A stretch of 64,000 bases of DNA, from positions 2,418,001 to 2,482,000 of the forward strand of contig MSED01000003.1 in NCBI GenBank assembly GCA_002099365.1. Reading direction: 5' to 3'. The DNA is from Phialophora verrucosa. Its lineage: Eukaryota > Ascomycota > Eurotiomycetes > Chaetothyriales > Herpotrichiellaceae. Shown piece after piece: positions 9,254 to 21,296 of the stretch. The position numbers were made by a program, and so were the translations under genes. Numbering within the stretch: the stretch's first letter is position 1; each line of letters opens with the position of its first letter. The notes below the pieces were generated by a model that was not told the DNA's origin, ran no database searches, and saw nothing but the letters and a program-made list of their open reading frames with translations.

Positions 9254-12200
9254 CGACCGGGGTGTTGATTGACCCAGAGCGGAGATCATCTTGGAATGAC
9301 CATCGACGGACCAGCCACTTGGCGGGATCTCTGAGCTCTGTCGTCCTCGAGGCCGCGAGTATTCCAGCTTTGCCACAAGGAGTTTGCAAGGCGGTTCTGC
9401 TGTTCAAGGGTTTGTGGATCGGAACCGCCGATGTTTTTGTAGTCAGATTTTCAAGCAACTGTTGGTCGTGTTCTCCATCCTCTTGATCTTCCTTGAGCTA
9501 GTCGAACCAGCCGAAGCCGTGATGCGATAGCGGGATGCCGCATAAAGGCGATTGGGTTCAATGGCGGCAGCGGTACCGGAGGAGTGGAGACGGGTCCTGG
9601 GGGATTTTCTAGATGTGGTCGCTACTCGCAGGCAAAGTCCAGAGCCATTATAGCAGACGAGCAGTGATTATTGACGCGAGTTGCAATAACCGCTTGCTGG
9701 ACATGCCAGCATGCAACCCAATCATATCAAAGTGGCACACAGCGCAATGATTTGACGCACTCCGTGTCAACCTCGTGGCCATTTCCCCGTCCACTCTACA
9801 TTCCCTGGTTGGAAATGGATGCCCGTACCGCCTGAAAATGCAAACGTCAAAAAAATGACATGTCGCACTGAGGGGTCAAGCCACCGCTTCCATGAAAGCT
9901 GGATCAAGGTCTGGTGGTCCTAGAAGGTGATAGACACCAAACAAAGAAAGGAAATCTGCACCGCTAACGCCTCACAAGACCCGTGGACCCTCGGTGGCTA
10001 TGGTAAATCAAAATTTCGAACGCCATCAATGGCAGGGGAGGCATCCAGCTCGTGTGGAGCAGGGAATGTTGGGATTTTCGGATCCGGCTGCCGTCAACCT
10101 ACGAAACACTGGCACGCTCTGACTGTGCCAGTGCAGGATGTCAATGGAGAGGTCATTGTGGCTGCAGATCGATGCTTGTGAGCGAGCCTCGAGCATAAAG
10201 CCGATAGAACATTGGGACTCGTGGTCTTGAGTACTTAGTGCTCACAATCCTTCCAGCCAGCTAGGTGTCAATACGAAGAGCGTGTAACCACAGAAGACCT
10301 ACCATAGGTAAATGCACTACACGATCGACCAGTTTTCTTGCTATCAAGGGCAATTCGACCACGAGACGTGGAAAGCAGCCGCCGCGGAGTTTAGAAGACA
10401 GAAGATGCGGCATGGCGAGCAACAAGAACACCAGTGGCAGTGCCGATGGAGGTTCTCCCACGCTCGCCTGGAAGCCCCAAAAAGCTGTCCGATCATGCCA
10501 GGGGCAAGTGTGGGATCCAAGCCTTCTGGCCGCCCTGTCGGATGCACAGCCGTTTTTTGTCGGCTTCGAACGCGGATCCCTGTCTTTTTTTACCGAATCT
10601 GAAGCATGAGTAGTAAGTCGCTTCTTGTTTCTAGAAATGACAGCTGGAATAATAGATCGTGGCCTCGACAGCTTCATGATCCGACGGACAGGATACGGTG
10701 TTGGTCTAGCCTCCTGCTCAAGGCCTCACAGTCGGGTCTCGAGCCCTGGGCTCCTTCTATTGTTCCGGGGACCCTGGGCCTGCCCACGCTCATTGCACCA
10801 GTTGTATTATTGTTCAATCCACTGCTCGCTCCTGTACATAGATATCGATGATCATCCCTCCGCTAGCGCTTCGGTGGCTAGATGGAGGAGGCTGATCGCC
10901 TCCTAGACACCATGGACCCTAAGTCTCCGCTCGTAGGGCGGCCCTCTCTGCGGCCAGGAGCTGGCCCGAAAGGCCGAGTTCTTGTTGGTTTCTCAGTAAA
11001 GACAACCACGATTTTAAGTCGGTGCACGCTGCTTTGGCCTCTGCAGACCTTGCCGGATGTGGCCTGGGGTTGCGTGGAGTTGAGGTTGCGTTCTCGACCT
11101 CCGTGCTCAAGCACCGCTGTTCATAATTGAGCCGGCCAGTAAAGTCTTGCGGACAAGGGCTTTATCTATATGCAACGTTGATTTTCGACGCCAGCGAATT
11201 TTCACCCCGTCCTCCTCGCGCCGAGCTGTGAGATTGGACCTGACCTCGAATTCAAGTCGTCTCACTAGTATATCAGCTCTCCGGCCACAATCTCTTCCGC
11301 TCTGATCAGCCAGCCATCACATCTTCACTTGGCAGTGATTGTCCCAATCTCCTTCCCCAGACAACTGTTAGAAACGTTCATGCAGCATTCGGTTCCAATC
11401 AACTTCAGCTATCCGACATACTGCTCCGGTGTATACAGCATGACACAGGCAACTCATCGTTGCTTTTGCCAACAACCCCGCTGAGATCCTCACTAGGCAC
11501 TTTCTCAACATTGCCATCCGTGTCCGCACTATCACTGGCCGTCTTCTCCACCAGCATCCGGGGCACACGGGGTTTCAGACCTACAGTATATTCGAGCTTT
11601 GGGCTGAGGAAGTCGTCAAAGTCTTGGTCAATCACCCTTGTCAGAGACGTGCTCGGGGCTGTGGCGATGCTTGAAGAGTGACTGTCAGAATACTCATAAG
11701 CTCATAAACTCCTTGCAAGACTGGCAGAACCCGCCCGTTTACAGCGCCCCGCCAGACCAGGTACGTCGGCGTCCCGCATCGTGCGGCCAGACGACTCGAC
11801 AAGACGGTTTGCCGAAGAACAGTGCGCTGTTGACTGTCAACCTTTTCGGCGTTACCAAATCTCGAAAAAACAAGCAAAAATCCTCCTGATCTCACTGGTG
11901 GTCTTTTCTTCGATACTCACTCGAAAGTCACCCTTTGTGCACCTAGTTGTGCCTCGCCCTCCTACGTTCTGTGTCACCTCGACGCTTCCGTTCCTTTGGT
12001 GGGATTTTTACCCCCTCATCTTACCTTGAACCGAAGCTTCGATTATTTGGGTGCCCAAACTTTCTTGTCCTCGGGAGGTTGGATGTTTGGGGAGCGAGTC
12101 GGGTTTCAAGGAAAGTTTGCATCTCCGAGACTGCTCTTGGACAGAAAACTTGATCTTTTGAGAGTCGGGGCCTCTTTCCGGCCTTTGACCTTCTGAAGGA

Positions 12201-12373
12201 CCCATTACAACTGTCGTTACTGGACTGCCGCCTCCGGTTTGGAAGATTAGTCTTTGCGCTGGGAAAGAGCCAATCAAGCACACCAGCAACTTTCTCTACA
12301 AGGGCTTGGATGCTGCACATCCCATGTTTTCTTAACATCTTCTCTCTATATTTATTGCGAGCTCCTTTGGATT
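9254..12373. other. 3.1 kb region upstream of velB with no supported gene
   Basis: No open frame here looks like a protein; the two longest (114 and 138 codons around 10.3-10.6 kb) overlap on opposite strands. Pyrimidine-rich runs near 11285-11345 and 11990-12030 and a TATA-like CTATATTTATT near 12345 sit upstream of velB. A frame in phase with velB is open from an ATG at 12254, but its residues are unlike velvet N-termini, so I treat it as 5' UTR. An undetected non-coding RNA or a small spliced gene cannot be excluded. Confidence 0.55.
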
Positions 12374-13799
12374 ATGTATCCCTCGCAGCAGCATAATTTC
12401 CCTCCTCCGAAGGTACCCCTTCATCAGGGCCTGCATACTTCACCGACCGCTCCATCACTACGCATACCACCGCCTTATGCTCCATATAGCATGGGACAAC
12501 CTCTGCCGAACAGCAACATCCACGCCATTGCTGGTAATGGCACATACCCTACGCAGGGTAGCAACATGTCTCCTTTAGCGAACGGCAACGGCGTGCCACC
12601 GAGCCCGAGCCAAGCAAGCAATGCCACTGATGACCTGTCGAACTATGACCTGCCAGACCTTCCGACCATGTCCAGAGTCTGGGGAAACCATGCTTTTGTC
12701 CTGATTATTCAGCAGCAACCGCAACGCGCACGCATGTGTGGTTTTGGCGACAAGGTGAACGCGAACTCTTCTAGCCATCGCGTCACAGACTGACCACTTC
12801 TGCAGGACCGTCGACCCATCACGCCTCCCTTAATCGTCAAGCTGATGATTCTCGACTCGGTCACAAACCAAGAGATCAGCTACGAGTAAGTTTCTTTCTA
12901 CATCTGTGCACTAAGGTTGTCTGATCAGACGCAGCATAAATTCGGAATGGTCGAAGCTCATTCTCAGCGTGGACCTCTGGGATGTGCATGGCGAGCATGA
13001 AGACAACTGTGTCAGGCATAACGCCGCTGCTCCATCGATCTCCGCGACTACCACAACCGCGTATCCTCCCATATCCCAGCAGATGGGCCCTAGAGCACAG
13101 CAACTCTTTTCATACGACCCAATGAATGCTCCCGCCTATCGTAGGGACGTGATGATTCCAACCGCACCTGGGAGCGTCCCATCGTCTCCTTATGAGAGAC
13201 CTCCATCATACCCACCTAGTATCCAGCAAAGCTACAACGGACACTATCAGAATCCCTACAACGGTTCTTTCCCGCAACGCGGCCTTCCTCACGAGATGGT
13301 GACGTCCCCGGCACCATCTCTTCAGTCCCGTCCCTCCCAAGATATGGGGTCACCGGGTCCGAACAGATCTGAGCCGTCCAAGAATCTTATTGGTCAATGT
13401 CATAGTAGTCTTCAAAAGTTGGACGGCCTGGACGAGAACCCAGGACTTTTCTTCATCTTCCAGGACTTGAGCGTTCGGACCGAAGGCTGGTTTCGACTGA
13501 AGTGCCAGCTCTTTGCGCTGGGCAAACTAGGTCTGGACGGTGAAGAGGGCTTGACGGGCGAGGTGAGAAACGGGCTGCTCGTCGAATGTCCGTGCCTGGC
13601 CTCCACGTTCACCAAACCCTTTAAGGTGTTCAGCGCGAAGAAATTCCCAGGTGTTGTCGAGACAACTGCTTGGAGCGAGAAATTTGCGTTGCAGGGAATC
13701 AAGATACCAATCAGGAAGTCCGATACTAAGGGTAAGACAAGGAAGCGGAATCGTGGAGAGGGTAGTGAAGAAGACGATGATGATGAGCAAGAAGAGTAG
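12374..13799 (+). CDS. velB: Velvet-domain regulator VelB
   Basis: VelB pairs with VeA (and LaeA) or VosA to coordinate light response, development and secondary metabolism, and binds DNA through its NF-kappaB-like velvet fold. Exons 12374-12754, 12806-12885 and 12935-13799 give 441 residues. The velvet domain starts near residue 112 with QQPQRARMCGFGDK, then DRRPITPP directly after intron 1. It continues with DINSEW..VDLWDVHGEHE after intron 2 and is then interrupted by a long Pro/Ser/Tyr-rich insert (about 190-325), the usual VelB layout. It resumes with NLIGQCHSS, FQDLSVRTEGWFRLK, FSAKKFPGVVETT and QGIKIPIRK, followed by a basic then acidic tail. RARMCGFGDKDRRPITPP separates VelB from VosA and VelC. 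The first ATG inside the proline-rich leader is used as the start. Confidence 0.95.
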
Positions 13800-14347
13800 A
13801 ATCCCGATGTACACATTTCTTAGGAGGGTTCTCAGAGGGAGCATGAAAGGATCTGTCGAGTCTCTTGTATGTGGCATCATCATCATCATCAGGGATGGGA
13901 TTGGGCATAGGCCCATAGTGCACACAAACCAAAGTGCACAGTACAATTAGTGGTCATGCTATGTAGAGCACCTGAACATTCCGCTTTCCTGCATGGATTG
14001 AGCGCTATGAGTCCAGTTCAGTGGACTGCCAGCCCTGCGGTTCAAAAATGTTTATAGCAGCGAGGGGAATCAGAATCAGAATTCAGATTGGGAATCAGGG
14101 TCCAACAACCCTCCACTTCCTTTCATTGCAACGTGACTGTCACTGCTCCTTTGAACAGGGCAAACTCAAAGTACAGCATACTCGACTTCTCGTTGCGCAA
14201 TTGTGCATGCGAAATTGGCCGACAGGGTCCGGTATCACTCTGTTGGTCCTCGTCTCGAGGCCACGATGCGACTTCCAGCGAGATGATTCACAGGGAAACC
14301 TGACGCCGTCGTTCTCACCCTCCTGAACCCTCGGATCGACCGCCAAC
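13800..14347. other. Intergenic velB to RCY1
   Basis: It holds the velB 3' UTR and RCY1 promoter. A short CAT trinucleotide run lies near 13875. No gene is supported. Confidence 0.6.
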
Positions 14348-17223
14348 ATGTCGAAACCCAGGAAGCCCCCGGCTCTCAACAAGGTGCCGCGGAGAGATCC
14401 GCTGGCATCCTTGAAGATGGCGGATATGATCATCTCCAAACCCATCCTCCCAGCAGGTAAAGGATATTCCTCACTTCAGTAGGCATTCGTACCTGCTAAA
14501 CCGTTCCAGAGGTGCTGGCTACTTTGGTCGACTACCTCGCGGTGCCCGACCTCCTTCGGTTTGCACGAGTCTCTCGCCGCATGCACGAAATGGTGTACGA
14601 TGATGCAAGATGGGTTAAAAGACTGAGAATAATGGGCTGTTGGAATGACAGTGAAGCCAGACGAAGAGCTGAACCGCCGAAGACACCCACGACCCCGAGT
14701 CGAAGAAAGAGTACCGTGGACCGCAATTTGGTCAACGGCAAGAGCAGACCGGAAGTTTTGTTCGATGTCGATGCATCTCCCCTCCATCAGACCCGGCAAC
14801 CGAGTCTGCTCTCACCCTTGCGGCCTCGACTGGCGGTGGCAGACGGCTTCGATGTTGTCGAAACATCAAGTCCACGGGCTATGTCTGCTTCAGATTTACC
14901 TGTTCACCATGATGCTCCCTTGTCAGTGTTCTCCCGTGTCAGATCTGTCCGAGGGCAGGCCAGACAAGAATATGGGAAAATCTATAGACTTTTGGCACCA
15001 TACTATCAGGATCTGCTCTCAACGTCTACTCCGATGCAGTGCCGAATATTCAAAGACTTCGATGTTCCCGATCAACAAGCCCGGCTTCTGGCGAATGTGC
15101 GAAGCTTTTCCGCGAGCGATTTTTCGCCCGGATCAAGCAGAAGGGAGCAGCAAATAAATGAGGCGGTCTCGATGTTCGATACCCAAGCTCTGTTGGAATT
15201 CCGAAAGGGGTACGAATTCAAGGATATCCAGGGCAAGATGCGCCAGTATGCACGGGTTATGCACACTCTCAACGGTGGTAAGAGTGGGATAGACCTATTT
15301 CTGCACGATAACAAGATCATAAACCAAAAATCCGAACTCGGGTCAGTATCAGACTGCATTGACTACTCCCTGGGGTACGGCCAGTTGTCACTCGAAAGAG
15401 TGCAAGCCTACTTCGAAAGGATGGGGAACGCTCTCACGCAGGAAAACGGCATCGTCCAGGCTGTCTTTCCCAATGCGAACGAAGTGTCGCTTCTACTACT
15501 TGAAGAAGTCGCCAAGGAGATCCTGGGTCCATTCCTGTCAGAGCTGTTCGACGAGGCTCGAGCTCGTGGGACATCCATGTATTTACGGATCATTTCGGGG
15601 ACGTTTCAAGCCACCAAACAATTCATCGAAAGTGCTGTCGTCTCCGACGACACGGACGAGGCCACGATCAGCCGCTGCAATGCTATCGGAGCTCAGATCT
15701 TTGCACCTCACCTCGAGACATATCTTGAGGAAGAACTGGCCTTCTTTCAACAGAAGGCAGATTCAGAGGTCGAACAATGGGATCGAGCATTGTCCGCACA
15801 AGCAGCGTCAACAGAAAGTTTCCTCATGTCCAACGTCAATCGGCAGGCCGACAAGAAGGACTTTATGTCATCTTTCAAGCAGGTGCTGATGATGCCGGTC
15901 AATATCCTCCCAAGCTTCAGCGCATCTCAAACTGCCAAAACTCCCGTCAAGAAGCTCAACGCCGAAGCTTCTACCTCGTCCAGGCCATCCACGCCGAATC
16001 CAGGCGGCCCTCGAGCTGCAACCCCAACTCTCCCTCAAGAAGCGCCAACAGACGAGCTTGCTGCAAAAGCGGCCCTGATGAACACAAAGCTCGAGAACAT
16101 CAAGTCTCTGTTTTCCATCGAGATCGCTCTCAACTTGGTCCATGCCGCCAAGTCCTCCCTTGACCGTGCATCTCAATTTATCGCGCTGCCAGGCCAAGCA
16201 GGCGAAGCTGCACGTACGCAATGCTCGGCCATCTTCAATCTTCTGGTCCAGGCTGTAGGCATCCGCCACGTCAAGACCGGCTTCGACAAGGCCATTGATC
16301 ACCTTTCCCATTATTCGCCTCGCGAGACCGGCGGTGACACGACCACACCCGCAACCGTTCAAGTAGCCCCTCTAGCCACCTTCCTCGAGCTAGTCAACGT
16401 GGGTGACTTGATCCAACAGATGCTTGACGTCTTCTACGAGTCGGAGCTTGTCCGACTGCGCATCTCTAACCGCGATGACTTCCTCGACGTCAATGTGAAG
16501 GAGAAGCGCAAATTCGAAGCAATGCTTGATGAACGCGTCGCTGCGGGACTGGGCAAGGGCATCGACGTCCTCATGGACGAAGTGGAATATATTTGCGCCA
16601 CCACCCAACTGCCTACGGACTTCTACCCCGAGCTCGCCCTGCAAGACGACAGTGCCACCACCCACCATGCTAATACCATGAGCTCGATCCTGAACGGCGT
16701 GGCCGGCCGCCCGACGAGCATCGCCAGTAAACTCCCTGTCATGGACTTCTCCGGGCAGCCCACAGCCACAGCCCAGCGCGTCATCAAACTGGTCGGCCAC
16801 CATACCAGCATGCTCACCGGCGCGACGGAAAAGGGCCTACTCGACGTTTTCACCACCGAGGTCGGCCTCCGCCTCTTCACAACCTTGACCAAACACATCA
16901 AACGGCAGCGCATCTCGTGTGCCGGCTCGTTGAGCCTCCTCTCGGACCTAACGGCGTACGCCCAGTTCATATCGACGTTCAAGAATCCCGACCTGTCCAG
17001 CTATTTTACGGCGTTGCGGTCGCTGGCCCAGATCTATTTGATCGAAGGGACGAGCGATCGGGACGTGCGCGAGATGAGTACGATTATCGCCGACCAGGAT
17101 CGGTATAAAGGCGTTTTCACTGTGGAAGAGGTGGTGGAGTTCGCGGAACGAAGGAGCGACTGGCTGCTGTTGCGGGCGCGGGTGGAAGGGAAGGTCAAGG
17201 GCGATGGATGTATTGTCATGTAG
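14348..17223 (+). CDS. RCY1: Recyclin-1: F-box protein with Sec10-like domain and CaaX end
   Basis: Recyclins link an F-box to a Sec10/exocyst-like helical body and act in endosome-to-Golgi or plasma-membrane recycling, for example of SNAREs. Exon 1 is 14348-14456 and exon 2 is 14510-17223, giving 940 residues. The F-box (about 36-80) begins at the splice junction: EVLATLVDYLAVPDLLRFARVSRRMHE..W. A Ser/Pro/Arg linker follows, then a long helical region (about 190-925) with YEFKDIQGKM, LLLLEEVAKEILGPF and FKQVLMMPVNILP, matching the Sec10-like part of fungal Rcy1. The protein ends in CIVM, a CaaX box, so C-terminal prenylation and membrane attachment are expected, as in yeast Rcy1. A low-complexity stretch near 520-555 is probably a disordered linker. 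Confidence 0.92.
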
Positions 17224-17416
17224 AAAGCCGATATGAAAACACGATGATACTGCTGGAGACGGTCTCATCTCGAGAGGAGCCTTGCTATGTGCTATGTGCT
17301 GTGCTGAATCCGAATCTTTAGATTCTATTTCGATGCTTTTGTGGTCATGCACGCCGTCTTCGGATGCTATCGTCCCCGTAAGACCAGCTAGGCGGGGTGA
17401 ATGCCCGGAACCCTTT

Positions 17417-18555
17417 CTACAACTCAAATTCCTCGTCACTCTCCGTTGCTTCCAGGTCGGAAACATGCCCACTTTCGTATCCCGCCTGCGTCTCGTTGCT
17501 GTGAAAGCCATCGTCCGTCTCATCCTGCAATCTAGCAGCAACAACGTCTGCAACCACTTGATCCCAATCCACCCACATGGGCGGTGACATGTACATCCTC
17601 GGCACCCACTTCTTCCCGGCAATCATGGCGCTCTGCAAGAAATGGCGTTTCCGATTATGCGCCGCCATCTTAGTTTCGATGATGTCCATCTCCTCCAGCA
17701 GCAACGTAGGCGGCATGATTTTGGACGTGAGGCCGCACTGCGATTCAAGGTGTACAAGTTTGCGGTTCATCTCCCAGAAACGATTCCATATCGGCTCAGC
17801 AGCCTTGTATTCTCGCTCGAGGAGGACCATCCAGTTGTGGTGTCTGAGTGCGTTGGGGGTCACTTCGTCCAGGTATGTCAGCCAATTCAGCCAATCGAAG
17901 TAATTCTGTTTGACTTCGGCTGGCACGGCGGTGTAGGGCCATCGTCCTGTCAAGAGCTGCTCGCCACGGTGGAGGACATCCTGAATCTCGTTGTTCTTCA
18001 CGGCAGAGTGAAAGAGAATGTACGTCATGAGGAGGTTTCGGGCGAAAGCGTTGTTCGAGACTGCTGCGGTGTAGACAGTGCGCCAGGCTTCTTCGGTCGG
18101 GTAAATGGCCAGGATATCTTTTCTGGGGATGCGGGTGGAATTGGGGTCTTGAAAGGTGTTTCTCTTCCGGGCCCATGAACCCTCTGCTGGTCTGGTAGGC
18201 ATGCGTCTAGCTGGTTCCGGGACGTGTTCACCGGAGTTGGCGCGCTTGGTAACCGGATCTTTTGCCATGACTCCCTGTTCTTTCTTGCTTATATACAGCT
18301 TTGCCATGTCGCAAGTCTCGTCGATGTCAGACGCTGAGTGATCAACGATGGCGCCCTTCCTGTCTTTTTCGTCGGTATGATTCCCAGCTTGGTCGGGCTC
18401 TGGGGCCTTGTTGGGAGTAGCTAGGTTTGACCGATCTGAGCCAGCTTTCACTTATCGTCAGGATCAATGAGGCTGCTTTGGGGACTCAAGGTAAACTCAC
18501 CAGATACTGACGCCTTTGGTTTGGTATTGCGCTTGTTGGGAGTCATTCTTGCCAT
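17417..18555 (-). CDS. Conserved hypothetical protein
   Basis: I do not recognise this family. Exon 1 is 18501-18555 (MARMTPNKRN...), exon 2 is 17417-18450; the intron has a GTGAGT donor and a CTGAC branch site just before AAG, and the joined frame encodes 362 residues. The first 130 residues are polar and probably disordered, with many Pro, Lys and Asp. Residues about 130-320 look like a folded helical domain rich in Trp and aromatic residues (EEAWRTVYTAAVSNN, NYFDWLNWLTYLD, NRFWEMNRKL, KKWVPRMYMSPPMWVDWDQV). The last 35 residues are acidic. There is no signal peptide or membrane segment. It ends 194 bases from the convergent RCY1 gene. Low-complexity ends around a single aromatic-rich domain suggest a nuclear or cytosolic protein, but no function can be given. 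Confidence 0.75.
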
Positions 18556-19744
18556 CGCCTGCCGCGGCTCTCAGCACTGTTGTGTTCTCGTCATTCCATT
18601 TCACGGAGACTACACGGGAATCTAGCTGTCACGCTGCCACCAGCATCAGCAAAGAGGAGAAAAGAATTGCGCCCTAAATACAGGAGAAATAATTCCAGTG
18701 AACGTGAAGGTGGTTTGATGCCAAGGTTCTGTAAGAGATCAGAGTGAATATTATGTTTCTTTGTTTGCTGATGCTGTCGATGGATACGGAAAACTGCATG
18801 TCCATGACGACGAAGGGAAGCAAGCATGGGTTTTTCGTGAAGGTATTCACGCCCTCTGTTCTTTCCTTCTTCCTCCTGTAGAGTACCTGTTTCCCTGCCT
18901 GTGTTCATCTGTGTGGTACTCGGTACTCTCCTTACCTTACGTGCCATGGAGCATTTTTGAAAACACAAGTGGGGGTGCTTCACACTCATCTTGACATCAA
19001 GGGAGCCAGCCTTTCGAACATGAGCTTCGTACATAAGTCAGTCTCGCCTTTCTCTTCTCCGAAGTGGTTTCAGACCTCTCTCTATTAATACCTCTGCCGC
19101 GGTGATCGGCCGTTGCTTGCTCCGCTTATGCATCCAAACTCTCAGCACGGACTAGGCGCGGACCTCCACATGGCTCTGCAGGCGCTGCAGGGCTTAAGCG
19201 TCCAGGCATAAACGCGCCTATCGGCTGGCTGGGATGCCATCTGCTGGACCTCTTGGTGCTTGGTGACGTTGGCAGCTGACCACTGGCGACTTCGACACCA
19301 TCCTCGACCATCCATCGTCAAGGCTCGCATCTCTTCTCCAACCACCCCGCTAATCAATTCCATGCTGGCGCATACGAGCACGGGATGCCTTGTTTCGCGG
19401 CCGAGAAGTCTAGAGAGCGCTACGCCTCAATACTTACATATACCGTAGTTCTGCCTCTGATTCCTGCAATGATCTGTTAAGTCATCTTGATCTTGGTCTA
19501 CTTGAGCATTACGCACGCTTCTGACCCGTTTGATCCGTCCCGTCCGCTCGTTTTCGTTTCCGTCCCTCGTTCAGCTTCCAATACATACAGCATCGACGAA
19601 GCAACGGCCTCGACCCAAGCATAACAGAAAGAGATCTATACTGTACATATACCACATCATGCCATTATAGCAAGAGTTATCATTTCAAAAAACAAGGAAA
19701 ATCTATACGAGGACAAAGAAACAAAACCCCTCCGAAGCGCGACA
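18556..19744. other. Intergenic, divergent promoters
   Basis: The region lies between two divergent starts and so carries the promoters of the hypothetical gene and the CAP-protein gene. Pyrimidine-rich tracts occur near 18870 and 19060. No frame resembles a protein. Confidence 0.55.
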
Positions 19745-20557
19745 ATGCTCACAATATTTCCCCTCTGCGCAACCCTCCTCCTCGCCCTCCCGCTCCCAGT
19801 GTTCGGCCAAGAGACGGTAACAGTGATTGGCACGACAATAACACAGACATTCACAGCCGCAGCTTCCACAACCCCCAACTCCCCCCAATACACCAACTCC
19901 TTGACGTTTCGCGAGTCGATCCTCAACTCCACCAATACCTACCGCTACCAGCACTCGGCGAGCTACCTCTACTGGAACGAGAGCCTCGCGGAGTACGCAC
20001 AGTCATACTCGGAGAACTGTCTGTGGCAGCATTCTCACGGTCCGTATGGCGAAAACCTGGCGCGCGGATACCCCGACGTGACCTCCGCAGTGGACGCATG
20101 GGGCGACGAGCGCGCACTCTACGATTTCTCGACCTCCGACCCCACGGGCTTCACCGAGGCGACCGGCCATTTCACGCAGCTGGTGTGGCAGGGTACACAG
20201 GCCACGGGGTGCGGGTGGACGGATTGCGACGGGAGGAACGGCCTCGGCGGCATCTACCTGGTGTGCGAGTACTGGCCCGTCGGCAACATCGTGGGCGAGG
20301 ACAACTCCTTCTTCATTCAGAATGTCCTCCCCGAGAGGAGCGGCGGAAGCAGTGGGTTCAATGAACTAGAAGCCACGAGGGGCGCCACGGGCGGGACCCC
20401 GACGTCCACGGATTCCGCGTCCTTTACCAATACGCCGGCGCCGACGAGCAGCGAGGCGTCGATCGGTGCGCCCGTGGCTGAGGTCGACAGGAAGGGCTTG
20501 CTGGTTACCGTGTGCGTTACGTTGGCGGCGTTATTGTTCGGCCTGGGCATGTCATGA
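19745..20557 (+). CDS. Secreted SCP/PR-1-like (CAP) protein with GPI-like tail
   Basis: The single exon encodes 270 residues. Residues 1-21 are a clear signal peptide (MLTIFPLCATLLLALPLPVFG, written here as one leucine-rich core). The CAP domain spans about 50-195: ILNSTNTYRYQHS, LYWNESLAEYAQSYSENC, HGPYGENLARG, then GHFTQLVWQGTQATGCG and YLVCEYWPVGNIVG. The His and Glu residues of the CAP pocket are in place. A Ser/Thr/Pro/Gly-rich segment (about 200-245) leads to a hydrophobic end (LLVTVCVTLAALLFGLGMS), which suggests a GPI anchor or a tail membrane segment, so the protein is probably held at the cell surface. Fungal relatives (yeast Pry proteins) bind sterols and fatty acids. Third codon positions are strongly GC-rich. 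The true substrate here is unknown. Confidence 0.93.
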   Translation: MLTIFPLCATLLLALPLPVFGQETVTVIGTTITQTFTAAASTTPNSPQYTNSLTFRESILNSTNTYRYQHSASYLYWNESLAEYAQSYSENCLWQHSHGPYGENLARGYPDVTSAVDAWGDERALYDFSTSDPTGFTEATGHFTQLVWQGTQATGCGWTDCDGRNGLGGIYLVCEYWPVGNIVGEDNSFFIQNVLPERSGGSSGFNELEATRGATGGTPTSTDSASFTNTPAPTSSEASIGAPVAEVDRKGLLVTVCVTLAALLFGLGMS

Positions 20558-21296
20558 TAGATATACATTCATGCTATTGGCTGGGTGCGGATTGCATCGC
20601 ACGGATAGAGGAGGATACAGCAATGCAGTGCAACCACGAAGGCGTGACGTGCCGCGGGCGTTACAGGGCGATAGAGAGGGTGTACATGGGCACGACCCTT
20701 ACATGAGCACGGGTATGAATACGATTAATGAATGAACGTATCTCCAGAATATTTACAGTACATGTCTCCGGCCATGTCGCCTCGCTGCGGCTCATCGTCC
20801 GTGATTCAACGATCTTGGTGTCGCCCATGTATCCGCACATGCAAACCTCCCCCGTTTGGAATCCTATCCAGGAGTTTAAGCAGTTAGGGGAGGGCAAGGC
20901 TTAAAGCCCTCGCAATTGTAATCCCGATGCCCACTCGGCATTCGCAGGCTTTGACAGGACTTTTCTCTCTGTCTTCAGAGTTTCGCAGCCCTAACATGGT
21001 CAGGATGGCTTGCTGCTGAATTGGTCAGAGGTAGCCGTATTCCCGGCCAACGAAATGCGGGCCCTGGCAGAGGAGAGACTTGGCCATTATATTATTGCTA
21101 TACGGAGTACACCCACCATCCGCCTTGCGCCGTCAGCGAAGATAGAGCCAAACGAGGACGGAAGGACCACGGTTTCGGGCTGCTGTGGCAGGCTCGCGGG
21201 CTGAAACCGAGACACCACCCATCTTCACGAACCCAGCAAATTGCTGTAGGTATGTAGGCCGGCCGCCGGCACGAAACCGCACGGAAATGGGTTTTA
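20558..21296. other. Intergenic between convergent genes
   Basis: It contains the 3' UTRs of the CAP gene and the Rossmann-fold gene. No frame looks coding and I see no repeat or RNA gene. Confidence 0.6.

Noticed and set aside
12254..12373. Upstream in-frame extension of velB
   Set aside because: The residues (hydrophobic and Cys-containing) are unlike VelB leaders; the ATG at 12374 opens a normal proline-rich leader.
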